A stretch of 64,000 nt of DNA from Candidatus Saccharibacteria bacterium UBA5148. GTDB taxonomy: Bacteria; Patescibacteriota; Saccharimonadia; Saccharimonadales; UBA4665. Positions 17,431 through 25,731 of the stretch are shown piece after piece. The translations under genes and the position numbers were made by a program. Location: NCBI GenBank assembly GCA_002413835.1, contig DHXU01000009.1, positions 227,484 through 291,483 of the forward strand, written 5' to 3'. The notes under the pieces were generated by a model. It was not told where the DNA came from and made no database searches. It worked only from the letters and a program-made list of their open reading frames with translations. The first letter of the stretch is position 1. Each line of letters starts with the position of its first letter.

Positions 17431-17612
17431 GAATCTTGTTCCTTATTATGTTATCTAGATAGGGCTAATCGATAGTTAACTATAACAGATATGCGGCAGT
17501 GTTGTAAAGATGGACGGCCAGAGCTCGTTTTACTCGACAGGGCATAATGTTTATGCTACGATTTCGATAAGACTACTAAAATAAAAAGTTACAAAAGTAT
17601 ACAATCAAACTT

Positions 17613-19256
17613 ATGAACGAGCAGCAGAATAATTCCAGGATTCAAATCGTAGAAAAGCTGAAATCAGCCGAAAGTATTTTGGTGACGGTCAGCGCTAATC
17701 CGTCTATCGACCAGCTGTCGGCCTGTATTGCGACGACGCTGGTACTGACGAAATACAAGAAGAATACCACGGCCGTCTTCAGCGGCAAGGTGCCGTCAGC
17801 GCTGGAATTTCTGAAACCCAAAGATACACTTGAGAAGACGACCGACAGTCTAAGGGATTTCATCATCGCACTGGATAAATCGAAGGCTGACAAGCTGCGC
17901 TACAAAGTCGAGGACGATGTCGTCAAGATATTTATAACGCCGTACCGGACCAGCATTACCGAAAAAGATCTGGAATATAGTGCCGGGGAATTCAACGTCG
18001 ACGTCATATTGGCGCTCGGCGTGCAACATCAGCAGGACCTCGACAGCGCGATAACGGCCCACGGGCGGATTTTCCATGATGCCGTCGTCATGAGTATCAA
18101 CAACATGCCGGGCGGTGATTTCGGCGTGGCGAACTGGGAAGACCTGGAAGCCAGCAGTCTGTCTGAGCTGATTGCCGACCTGGCAGCAGAACTCGACCCA
18201 GGGCTTATGGACGCCGACATTGCGACGGCCCTGCTGACCGGTATCGTTGCCGAGACCAGCCGCTTCAGCAACGAAAAGACGCACCCCAGCACCATGAACA
18301 TCAGTTCCAAACTTCTGGAAGCCGGCGCCGACCAGCAACTGGTCAACACGCAGCTGCAGGATTATATCGCGACCGCTGTCAAACCGGCCGCCGGTACCGA
18401 GATTGCTCCGACAGTCCCGGCCGGGCAGGAAGCGGCCGACCATGACGAAGTCGTCGAAGAATTAGTTGTCGATGAGCATGGCACGATTGAACCGATAGAT
18501 TACAGTGACGTGCCGATTAACGTCGAACCCGACAAACCAGCCACTGAAGACAAGCAGCCGGAGGCGACACCGGACGAAGCGCCACAACCAGAACCTGAAG
18601 CAACACCGGAACAGCCAGTAGCACCTACGCCTTCGCCTGGGCTTGATACTGACAGCAGCGACCCGCAACCGTCGGCTGCGCCTGACCCAGAGTCGACAAC
18701 CGGGCAGGATGATGATACCGGCGATGGTCAGCCAGAGTCACAGGACGATGCGCCTGACGACGCAGAGGCGGCCCGACAAGCAGTTGAAAATGCTCTGAGC
18801 GGCATCGCCGGGCAACAGTCACAGGAACCACCGATCGTTTTAGCTGCTGAACCTACAGAAGTCGAGCAGCCGGAGTCCGGGCTCGATGATGTCCTGTCGG
18901 CGCCTCCGATGCCGGAAAATCAGCCGCTGCCAGATACTACGCCGGCCGCCATACAATTTTCAGAGCCGCTTATCCAGCCGATTCCGCCGAACCAGCCATC
19001 GTATACGAACCCGCCGACAACGACGCTCTACGGCCCGCCGGCCCTAGATCAGAATGAACCGGCACCGCTCGGTATGTCGCCCGCCGATCAGGCCTTTACC
19101 ATGCCGATGCCGCCGACCAGTTCGATGGCGCCACCACCACTGCCTCCACCCGCGCCTGCTCCTCAGTCAGCGAATAATCCAGTAGCGCCACCACCGTTAC
19201 CACCACCGTTACCGCCACCGATGACACCACCATCGTTCGGCGGATCAGCCCGCTAA
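17613..19256 (+). CDS. Degenerate DHH-fold protein with acidic, Pro-rich tail
   Basis: Residues 1-255 resemble the DHH/DHHA1 phosphoesterase fold (NrnA-like). The conserved skeleton ALLTGIVAETSRFSNEKT and LLEAGADQQL is clear. The first metal motif is ANPSID instead of HPDxDA, and the DHH signature is replaced around NNMPGGDFG, so metal-dependent hydrolysis is probably lost. Residues 256-547 are disordered-looking: first acidic with many Glu, Gln and Pro, then rich in PPP and PPLPPP runs. Such a tail suggests a scaffolding or protein-binding role. The TACAAT box at 17600-17605 ends 7 nt before the ATG. No clear partner is nearby. Confidence 0.75.
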   Translation: MNEQQNNSRIQIVEKLKSAESILVTVSANPSIDQLSACIATTLVLTKYKKNTTAVFSGKVPSALEFLKPKDTLEKTTDSLRDFIIALDKSKADKLRYKVEDDVVKIFITPYRTSITEKDLEYSAGEFNVDVILALGVQHQQDLDSAITAHGRIFHDAVVMSINNMPGGDFGVANWEDLEASSLSELIADLAAELDPGLMDADIATALLTGIVAETSRFSNEKTHPSTMNISSKLLEAGADQQLVNTQLQDYIATAVKPAAGTEIAPTVPAGQEAADHDEVVEELVVDEHGTIEPIDYSDVPINVEPDKPATEDKQPEATPDEAPQPEPEATPEQPVAPTPSPGLDTDSSDPQPSAAPDPESTTGQDDDTGDGQPESQDDAPDDAEAARQAVENALSGIAGQQSQEPPIVLAAEPTEVEQPESGLDDVLSAPPMPENQPLPDTTPAAIQFSEPLIQPIPPNQPSYTNPPTTTLYGPPALDQNEPAPLGMSPADQAFTMPMPPTSSMAPPPLPPPAPAPQSANNPVAPPPLPPPLPPPMTPPSFGGSAR

Positions 19257-19375
19257 GCTGACTGAGAAAATTTCTTTCCTGACGACCTTAGCGGGCCGTT
19301 AACGGTTATTCGGGTAGTTGCTCTGACGCGGTAGCCCCGAAGACTTCTTAGAGATTTATTATAAAGAGACTCGTT

Positions 19376-20098
19376 ATGACAGCTGATAGCACGTACACTA
19401 AGGTGATGCAGGGATTATTACTCATCGACAAGCCTTCCGGTTGGACCAGCTTTGACGCCGTCAATTACGTGCGGCGGCTGGTGGCGTCCGTGGAAGGCAA
19501 AAAGCCCAAAAACTGTAAGGTCGGCCATAGCGGCACGCTCGATCCGCTGGCTACCGGACTGCTGGTGTTACTTGTCGGCAAGGAATACACCCGGCGGGCT
19601 GGCGAACTAACCAAGCTTGATAAAACCTATGAAGTAACCATGAAACTAGGTGAGACAAGTACCACCGCCGACGGGGAAGGCGAGAAGACAATCGTTTCCG
19701 ACAAGCAGCCGGCTCTGACGGAAATTGAACAGCTTCTGCAGCAATTCACTGGCGACCTGATGCAGACACCACCGATATACTCGGCCATGAAAGTCGGCGG
19801 CGTCCGGGCCTACAAACTGGCCCGCGAAGGCAAGCCCGTCGCCATGGAAGCCCGCCCGGCCACGATTTACAGCAATACGCTGACCAGCTACAACTACCCC
19901 TACGTCAGATTTACCAGCAGCGTCGGTAGTGGCACGTATATCCGCAGCCTGGTGGAAGACATCGGCAAGCAGCTAGGGACGGGCGCGTATATGTCGGACC
20001 TGCGCCGGACGACCGTCGGCAAATACTCTATTGAAAATGCAGAGATTATTGAGAATCTCGACGCCTCATCGATTGCCGATAAGTTAGAAAGTTTATAA
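19376..20098 (+). CDS. truB: tRNA pseudouridine(55) synthase
   Basis: A 240-residue TruB enzyme that converts U55 of the T loop in tRNAs to pseudouridine. It shows LLLIDKPSGWTS, the catalytic motif GHSGTLDPLATG with D56, and the later SGTYIRSLVEDIG and MSDLRRT segments. The C-terminal PUA-like extension of E. coli TruB is short or absent, as in many small genomes. A second in-frame ATG at 19406 could be the true start. The 119 nt upstream carry only a weak TTATAA-type box. Confidence 0.94.
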   Translation: MTADSTYTKVMQGLLLIDKPSGWTSFDAVNYVRRLVASVEGKKPKNCKVGHSGTLDPLATGLLVLLVGKEYTRRAGELTKLDKTYEVTMKLGETSTTADGEGEKTIVSDKQPALTEIEQLLQQFTGDLMQTPPIYSAMKVGGVRAYKLAREGKPVAMEARPATIYSNTLTSYNYPYVRFTSSVGSGTYIRSLVEDIGKQLGTGAYMSDLRRTTVGKYSIENAEIIENLDASSIADKLESL

Positions 20099-20155
20099 TA
20101 AACTTTTGATTTTCAGTTGGACCGCCCTGCTGTCATGGATACTATCAAAACATTA

Positions 20156-20184
20156 TTGACAACTTTATATATGCAGCGTAAAGT
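20156..20184 (+). promoter_or_regulatory. Promoter of the 226-aa unknown gene
   Basis: TTGACA (20156-20161), a 17-nt spacer and TAAAGT (20179-20184), 10 nt before the ATG at 20195. It rules out the longer upstream starts of this frame. Confidence 0.65.
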
Positions 20185-20194
20185 AACAAAAATT

Positions 20195-20875
20195 ATGCCA
20201 AATCCAAATTTCCCTGCGCTCCCAACACCACACGAACTCGGCCAGATGGCGGTAGACAATGCTGCTGAACTGGCTGCCCAGGACGCCCTGAATCTCCACT
20301 GTGTAGAAATGCACATGCGAGCTTTTGCGGGTGCGTTCAACGGATCCGGGCGCCTGGACGACCACGCCTATAGCCAGCTCCCAGAGGCTGCCCAGGTCGC
20401 CACGCTCGAAACTGCTGATACCAGCTATGATTATTTTCGCCGCGTGGGACTTGACGAACGGGTTGATGGTAATATGAGCTTCTTATTTGCCCGCGGAGTC
20501 AGTATTCGCGACCGCAATAGCTTTCTCATTAACGCCATGCAACGCCACGTAGCTGTGGCCGCCTTGCTGGAACCGATCAGGGAAGTGGAGGCTGTTCAGC
20601 GAGGTGTTTTGCCGGCATCTTTCGATAAGGTCTATCTGGATATGCCACTTGAAGACCCCGCCAGTGCCGAGCTGCAACGATTGGATATGCAACAGCCCTA
20701 CAGCGTAGAAGGTATCCGCAGTGTTCTGCAGGTCTTTGGAAAGAATCTGGGCCCATTCATCGAAGGAGTTGTTGAGGTTGCCCCGAATAACCTTACGGTA
20801 GGCCGGCTGTCTATCATCGGCTACGCCGCCGGTTGCATCACCGCCGCCCGCCTCAGTCTCGATAGTTCTGAATAA
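20195..20875 (+). CDS. Hypothetical protein (226 aa)
   Basis: A soluble, helix-rich acidic protein with no membrane segment. No motif recognised. The start at ATG 20195 follows from the promoter boxes at 20156-20184, because earlier in-frame starts (20117 TTG, 20135 ATG, 20171 ATG) lie upstream of the expected start of transcription. The near-leaderless arrangement matches that of other genes here. Confidence 0.6.
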   Translation: MPNPNFPALPTPHELGQMAVDNAAELAAQDALNLHCVEMHMRAFAGAFNGSGRLDDHAYSQLPEAAQVATLETADTSYDYFRRVGLDERVDGNMSFLFARGVSIRDRNSFLINAMQRHVAVAALLEPIREVEAVQRGVLPASFDKVYLDMPLEDPASAELQRLDMQQPYSVEGIRSVLQVFGKNLGPFIEGVVEVAPNNLTVGRLSIIGYAAGCITAARLSLDSSE

Positions 20876-20970
20876 ACCTGATCGATTCAGCACTCCATAC
20901 TGCTTGTGATAATAGTCACAAAATCATAAACATAACAGGGATGAGCAGAGTCTGTAACTTCTTGGTGTAA

Positions 20971-20999
20971 TTGACAACATAGACCTGAAGTTGTATAAT
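20971..20999 (+). promoter_or_regulatory. Consensus sigma-70 promoter
   Basis: TTGACA (20971-20976), 17-nt spacer, TATAAT (20994-20999): both boxes are perfect matches to the consensus. It drives the unknown gene starting at 21062 and leaves a leader of about 55 nt, longer than is usual in this window. Confidence 0.85.
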
Positions 21000-21061
21000 T
21001 TCTTACATAGATTCTGGGAGCCAGGAGCTTGCAGAACCGTACAGGCGAAAGCCCTGGTGTC

Positions 21062-21610
21062 ATGCCGACAAAAATCTTACCGAAACTAGAGAATAGAGTA
21101 CACATCTCTGAAGACGAGGGTCACATCGTCGTCCAAGGTGGCACTACCTATGCCATGTTCCAGACAGGATTACTACAGCCGGATTCGATGTGTCTTGGCA
21201 AACAATGGTTTACCTATGGCCGGCTTATCACGAAGGGCTTTAGGCTGGCGCGGAACTTCCGTGAGGATCTGGAATGCCGTAAAACACGTATTCGCGTCGA
21301 CGCCAGGTTTGGCGGCCATATATTGGTCATGCCGGAAAATGAGGTGGGCGTCTATGTATCTATGCTGGGCTCAGCGTATCGGGCACCATCTGAAACTGAC
21401 CTGTCGGCGACGGTTGAAGCGCTGTACCAGACGGTGAGGGATCGTGAAATCGGCGGGGTTGTATTTGATGCCTGCGCTATCTTCGGTAATGACGCAATGG
21501 GCAATCCACGGCTGGCGATCGTCGATGAAAGTGGCGGTTTTGCCGCCGGTTATCAGCCTGCTGCAAGGGAAACTCGCATGCAGCCGCAGTTACTACAACT
21601 TGCCGGCTAG
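21062..21610 (+). CDS. Hypothetical protein (182 aa)
   Basis: A beta-rich soluble protein with no signal peptide and no recognised family. It has the strongest promoter of the window (perfect -35 and -10 boxes), so it may be highly expressed. Start choice is uncertain: ATG at 21062 is used; a TTG at 21029 lies too close (1 nt) to an AGGAG sequence to use it as a ribosome site. It lies just upstream of rpsO, which has its own promoter. Confidence 0.6.
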   Translation: MPTKILPKLENRVHISEDEGHIVVQGGTTYAMFQTGLLQPDSMCLGKQWFTYGRLITKGFRLARNFREDLECRKTRIRVDARFGGHILVMPENEVGVYVSMLGSAYRAPSETDLSATVEALYQTVRDREIGGVVFDACAIFGNDAMGNPRLAIVDESGGFAAGYQPAARETRMQPQLLQLAG

Positions 21611-21634
21611 GCAACATGACAGCGTAACTTAGGG

Positions 21635-21663
21635 TTGCAGGACGGCGTCATCTCTGGTAAAAT
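21635..21663 (+). promoter_or_regulatory. rpsO promoter
   Basis: TTGCAG (21635-21640), 17-nt spacer, TAAAAT (21658-21663), ending 9 nt before the ATG at 21673. Confidence 0.65.
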
Positions 21664-21672
21664 ACCAGTTAT

Positions 21673-21939
21673 ATGATTACAAGTGAGAAAAAACAAGCAG
21701 CTATTAAGAGCACGCAGGTGCACGCTAAGGACACTGGTGGGGCTTCGGTGCAGGTCAGTATTGATACTGAGCGCATTCGTGAACTGACTGAACACCTCAA
21801 GGTGAACAAGAAAGATTTTGCAGCCCGCCGCGGCCTGCTGCAGCTCGTCGGCAAGCGCCGTCGTCTGCTGCGCTACATCGCTGATCGCGATAGCCAGGGT
21901 TATCTTGATCTGATCAAGAAACTCGGCATTAGACGATAG
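21673..21939 (+). CDS. rpsO: 30S ribosomal protein S15
   Basis: An 88-residue S15, the usual length. It binds the central domain of 16S rRNA early in 30S assembly. The signature runs QVSIDTERIRELTEHL, then KKDFAARRGLLQLVGKRRRLL, and the C-terminus LDLIKKLGIRR is standard. It is followed by pnp, the classic rpsO-pnp order found across bacteria, with a long hairpin in the 211-nt gap. Confidence 0.97.
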   Translation: MITSEKKQAAIKSTQVHAKDTGGASVQVSIDTERIRELTEHLKVNKKDFAARRGLLQLVGKRRRLLRYIADRDSQGYLDLIKKLGIRR

Positions 21940-21972
21940 AGACCGATAGAGACCGCTAACGTGTATAGACCA

Positions 21973-22009
21973 GGGTTCTCGATCTCTCACACGTGAGACT
22001 CGAGAACCC
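21973..22009 (+). promoter_or_regulatory. Long hairpin in the rpsO-pnp spacer
   Basis: GGGTTCTCGA (21973-21982) pairs with TCGAGAACCC (22000-22009), and an inner TCTCA/TGAGA stem continues it, giving an almost continuous stem of about 15 bp. No T-run follows, so it is not a simple terminator. In E. coli the equivalent spacer carries hairpins cut by RNase III through which PNPase represses its own mRNA; the same role is plausible here. A tandem GATAGAGACC repeat lies just before it (about 21934-21953). Confidence 0.65.
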
Positions 22010-22150
22010 AAGCTTGTGCACATTTAAAAGGGCAGAGTTCCAGGGTTGGTTGCAAAGCTACAGATATATCGCGTCAATTTACAGGGACGCACAAGCGCGC
22101 ATATATTTGAACCTTGCACCTGACTCCTCCGCCAGAAAGTAGAGGTACCA

Positions 22151-24304
22151 ATGAGTACAACTAACAACACCACGGTCAATCCGATGGGAAAAGAAATTAT
22201 CAAAGTCGAGACGCAGTTCTGCGGCCGCACGCTGTCGCTGGAAGTCGGCCGTGTCGGTTTCCGGACGTCTGCCAGTGTGATTGCGCGCTACGGCGACACT
22301 GTCGTCCTCGGTACGGCCATGGTCAGTCCGAAGACGGTGCAGGGGATGGATTATTTTCCCTTAAGCATTGATTACGAAGAGAAATTCTACGCTGCCGGCA
22401 AGATCAGCGGTTCGCGGTTCATCAAGCGCGAAGGCCGCCCAAGTGACGACGCCATCCTTATCGGCCGCCTGATTGACCGTCCGATCCGTCCGCTGTGGCC
22501 CAAGGGTTACCGCAACGAAGTTCAGGGTGTTGCGACGGTTCTATCGATGGACCCAACCTTTCGTCCGGATATGATCGCAATGATTGCGCTGTCGGCGGCT
22601 TTTGTACTGACCGGTGCGCCATTTGACGGTCCGGTAGCTGGACTGCGCGTCGGCATGGTGGACGGCACGTATACAGCTTTTGCGACTCCGGAGCAGCTGA
22701 GCGAAGGTGCGCTCGACCTGGTGGTCGCTGGAACGAGCGAAGGTATCATGATGGTCGAAGCCGGTGCCTCTGAAGTCACCGAAGAACAGATTGTCGATGC
22801 ACTGGCCTACGCCCAGGAAGCTATACAGCCGGCAATTGCCCTGCAGAAGGAATTAGTTGAGAAGGTCGGTGTCACTCCCATGAACTACGCTCTGGTCCTG
22901 CCTGACGAGGCCATCCTTGATGAAGTCCAGAAATGGATGGACGGCAAACTCGGCGAAGATCTGCGGAAACCATATCCTGAGCGCAACGAACTCGTCACCA
23001 CACTGCGGGAACAGATGCACGATGAGCTCTGGGAGAAACATGGTGAGATGTATCCCGAGAAGAAGACGGCCTATGAAGAAGCCTTTACGACGGCTTTGCA
23101 TAAGGATGTCCGTGCCGGCATTGTCAAGGACAACACTCGTCCGGATGGTCGTAAACTGACGGAAATCCGTCCATTATCCAGCGAAGTCGGCCTGCTGCCA
23201 CGGGCTCACGGCTCCAGCCTGTTTACCCGCGGTCTGACACAGGCTCTGAACATCGTCACCCTGGCACCAACGAGCTATGCCCAGTTGGTTGATACCATGG
23301 AGCGCAATTCCGAGCGCCGCTATCTGCATCACTACAACGCACCAGGCTGGACGGTCGGTGAAGTCAAGCGCCTCGGCAGCCCTGGCCGCCGCGAAATCGG
23401 GCATGGTTATCTTGCAGAACGCGCCTTAACGGCAGTACTGCCCTCGGAGGCGGAATTCCCGTATGTCATCCGCACAGTCACCGAAATCATGTCTCAGAAC
23501 GGGTCGACCTCAATGGCTGCGACCTGCTCCAGCTGCTTGGCACTGATGGACGCCGGTGTCCCACTGAAGCGGCCAGTATCCGGTATCGCCATGGGCCTGA
23601 TGATGGACGGTGATACGCCGTACGTTCTGAGTGACATCGCTGACGCCGAAGACTTTGCTGGCGACATGGACTTCAAAGTTACCGGTACGACCGAAGGAAT
23701 TACGGCGCTGCAGATGGACATGAAAGTCCATGGTCTGCCTGTCGAGATATTGTCCAAGGCCTTGCAACAGGGCAAAGAAGGTCGCGCCTTCATACTGAAG
23801 CACATGCTAACCACGATGGCCGAACCACGAAAGGAAATGAGCCCCTACGCACCACGCGTCGAAGCTATCCACATTAACCCTGATAAAATCCGTGAAGTCA
23901 TCGGTAAGGGTGGCGAAGTCATCCAGAAGATTACCGGGGAAACTGGTGCCGAGATAGACATCAAAGACGACGGAACAATTATGATTGCCAGCCCTGACGG
24001 TGCAAGCATTCAGGCGGCAATTGATTGGATCATGAGTATCGTGGCCGAACCAGAAGTCGGTGCTATCTACCGTGACAAGCCAGTTGTCAGCGTCCTCGAC
24101 TTCGGTGCTTTCGTACAGATCATGCCCGGCAAAGACGGCCTGGTCCACGTCTCTGAAATTTCCGAAGAACGTGTCAACAAGACCAGCGATGTCCTCAAAG
24201 AAGGTGACAAAGTCACCGTTAAGCTTGTCGCTATCGATGATCGCGGACGTTTGCAGCTCAGCATGAAGGCGGCGGCGCGGGAACTAGCGGAAGGCAAGAA
24301 CTAA
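22151..24304 (+). CDS. pnp: Polynucleotide phosphorylase
   Basis: A 717-residue PNPase, the phosphate-dependent 3'-5' exoribonuclease of mRNA decay. Two RNase PH domains are present: about 18-235, with GRLIDRPIRPLWPKGYRNEV, and about 325-545, with TRGLTQAL and GIAMGLMMDG. A helical linker joins them. A KH domain (about 570-632, VIGKGGEVIQKITGETGAEI) and an S1 domain (about 642-712, VVSVLDFGAFVQIMPGKDGL and VHVSEIS) follow. Length is typical. It forms an operon with rpsO. The start ATG has only a weak AGAGG upstream, and the hairpin at 21973-22009 may control it. Confidence 0.97.
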   Translation: MSTTNNTTVNPMGKEIIKVETQFCGRTLSLEVGRVGFRTSASVIARYGDTVVLGTAMVSPKTVQGMDYFPLSIDYEEKFYAAGKISGSRFIKREGRPSDDAILIGRLIDRPIRPLWPKGYRNEVQGVATVLSMDPTFRPDMIAMIALSAAFVLTGAPFDGPVAGLRVGMVDGTYTAFATPEQLSEGALDLVVAGTSEGIMMVEAGASEVTEEQIVDALAYAQEAIQPAIALQKELVEKVGVTPMNYALVLPDEAILDEVQKWMDGKLGEDLRKPYPERNELVTTLREQMHDELWEKHGEMYPEKKTAYEEAFTTALHKDVRAGIVKDNTRPDGRKLTEIRPLSSEVGLLPRAHGSSLFTRGLTQALNIVTLAPTSYAQLVDTMERNSERRYLHHYNAPGWTVGEVKRLGSPGRREIGHGYLAERALTAVLPSEAEFPYVIRTVTEIMSQNGSTSMAATCSSCLALMDAGVPLKRPVSGIAMGLMMDGDTPYVLSDIADAEDFAGDMDFKVTGTTEGITALQMDMKVHGLPVEILSKALQQGKEGRAFILKHMLTTMAEPRKEMSPYAPRVEAIHINPDKIREVIGKGGEVIQKITGETGAEIDIKDDGTIMIASPDGASIQAAIDWIMSIVAEPEVGAIYRDKPVVSVLDFGAFVQIMPGKDGLVHVSEISEERVNKTSDVLKEGDKVTVKLVAIDDRGRLQLSMKAAARELAEGKN

Positions 24305-24337
24305 GCTTTCGGAATGTCTGAAGATTAGATAGAGAAC

Positions 24338-24550
24338 ATGAGCGCATTTAACAGATTACAAAACTGGCACCAGACGAAGACGGGACTGCTCGTCTTCGCA
24401 CTGCTGGAGCTCGGTTTGGCCTATGTGTTTGCTTCGTGGGCGATTGATGCAGGTAATCTGTTGGATTACCTGTGTACCTTTATCCTGCTCGTTGGCGGGG
24501 TACAGAACCTCATCAGACTGCTTGGAAGGTCTATCGGTAAAAACAGATGA
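24338..24550 (+). CDS. Small two-helix membrane protein, unknown
   Basis: A 70-residue protein with two hydrophobic segments (about residues 16-35 and 42-58) and a basic C-terminus. No family recognised. Its stop overlaps the start of the GNAT gene (ATGA at 24547-24550), so the two are likely translated together. It opens a four-gene run ending with RNase J. Confidence 0.65.
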   Translation: MSAFNRLQNWHQTKTGLLVFALLELGLAYVFASWAIDAGNLLDYLCTFILLVGGVQNLIRLLGRSIGKNR

Positions 24551-25113
24551 CTGCTGCGAATACGTATCCCTGCGCGCCAGCTCAGTTCGATGTCGGTAAC
24601 GGCTACGCGCTCAAACAATTTGTGTCCAGCGATGGTCCTGAGTTACTCGACGTCATCATGGCTAACAGCGACTATTTGGAATCGGCATTTGACCCCAAGA
24701 TGTTCAATACTACGGTAGCGGACAAGGCGTGTCGTTTATTCCAGGATGTTAACGAAGCCGGGCGGGGTGCTCTATACAAAATCGTTCGCGGCGGAGTACC
24801 ACCTATGCCGGACACAATGGTCGGCGTTGTTGACCTGAGGCGGGTCAGCGACACGACCGGCATTCTGAGCTACTGGCGGGCAGAGAGCAGTGATCTACGC
24901 GGTATTGCCAGTCGGGCATCGGCAAAGGTTGTTGAATTCGCACTCAACGGTTGGGGACTGGATACCATCATGATACATATCGCACCTGATAATATTCCCA
25001 GTCAGAAAGTTGCAGCCAAGCTTGGCGCTGTCAGGGCGGGGATACTGGAGAACCCCGGCACAGGCGATGTACAGACCTTGGAACTCTGGAGAATTGACAA
25101 AGATGGCCAGTAA
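24547..25113 (+). CDS. GNAT-family N-acetyltransferase (RimJ/RimL-like)
   Basis: A 188-residue acetyl-CoA-dependent acetyltransferase. The later half shows the GNAT core: MVGVVDLRRV (strand 4), LRGIASRASAKVVEFAL (pantetheine-contacting helix region), LDTIMIHIAPDNIPSQKVAAKLG (strand 5 and helix, with the Asn-x-x-Ser common to RimJ/RimL enzymes), then AGILEN. Members of this group acetylate protein N-termini such as ribosomal proteins S5 and L12, but also other amines; the target is unknown. It overlaps both neighbours, 4 nt upstream and 11 nt downstream, so it belongs to a tight operon. Confidence 0.85.
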   Translation: MTAANTYPCAPAQFDVGNGYALKQFVSSDGPELLDVIMANSDYLESAFDPKMFNTTVADKACRLFQDVNEAGRGALYKIVRGGVPPMPDTMVGVVDLRRVSDTTGILSYWRAESSDLRGIASRASAKVVEFALNGWGLDTIMIHIAPDNIPSQKVAAKLGAVRAGILENPGTGDVQTLELWRIDKDGQ

Positions 25114-25711
25114 CAAACAGCAACTGCTCGATCGAATCGCCGCCCAGATCGTAGCCGATAAAGTCACGCCCGAGCTGGCTGCATCGGCCACCCAGCTGGT
25201 GTTCGGAATTGGGAATCCCGATGCCGATATCGTCTTCATCGGCGAGGCGCCAGGCAAGAACGAAGACCTGAAAGGCAAACCGTTCGTCGGGGCCAGCGGC
25301 AAATTTCTCGACGAAATGCTGGCATCTGTCGCGCTTGTGCGAGATGATATATATATCACTAATATCGTGAAATACCGGCCGCCGAATAACCGCGATCCAT
25401 TGCCGGCGGAAAAGAAGGCATTTTTGCCCTATTTGCAGGCCCAGTTAGAAGTAATTGCACCAAAAGTACTCGTGACTCTCGGTCGCCACAGCAGCAATTG
25501 TTTCTTACCGGACTTACAAATCAGTAAGGACCACGGGCAGCCGAAACGCATCAGATTGGCGTTTCATGCTGACCCATCGCAGGTTTTGGAAGTCGTCATC
25601 TTACCGCTCTATCACCCCGCTGCAGCCCTATACAACGGCGGAATGCGGCAGACTTTGATGGACGATTTCAGTCAAATACCTCATATATTACAGAAAATCA
25701 CAAGCAAGTAG
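25103..25711 (+). CDS. Uracil-DNA glycosylase, family 4-like, lacking iron-sulfur cysteines
   Basis: A 202-residue protein with the family 4/5 UDG motifs: GEAPGKNEDLKGKPFVGASG (active-site and uracil-binding loop), TNIVKYRPPNNRDP, LVTLGRHS and LPLYHPAAALYN (DNA-minor-groove loop). These enzymes excise uracil from DNA. Typical family 4 members coordinate a 4Fe-4S cluster through four cysteines. This protein has one Cys (SSNCF) and no N-terminal Cys pair, so the cluster is presumably absent. Start ATG 25103 lies inside the GNAT gene. Confidence 0.85.
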   Translation: MASNKQQLLDRIAAQIVADKVTPELAASATQLVFGIGNPDADIVFIGEAPGKNEDLKGKPFVGASGKFLDEMLASVALVRDDIYITNIVKYRPPNNRDPLPAEKKAFLPYLQAQLEVIAPKVLVTLGRHSSNCFLPDLQISKDHGQPKRIRLAFHADPSQVLEVVILPLYHPAAALYNGGMRQTLMDDFSQIPHILQKITSK

Positions 25712-25731
25712 ATTTAAGAAAAGGAGATTCT

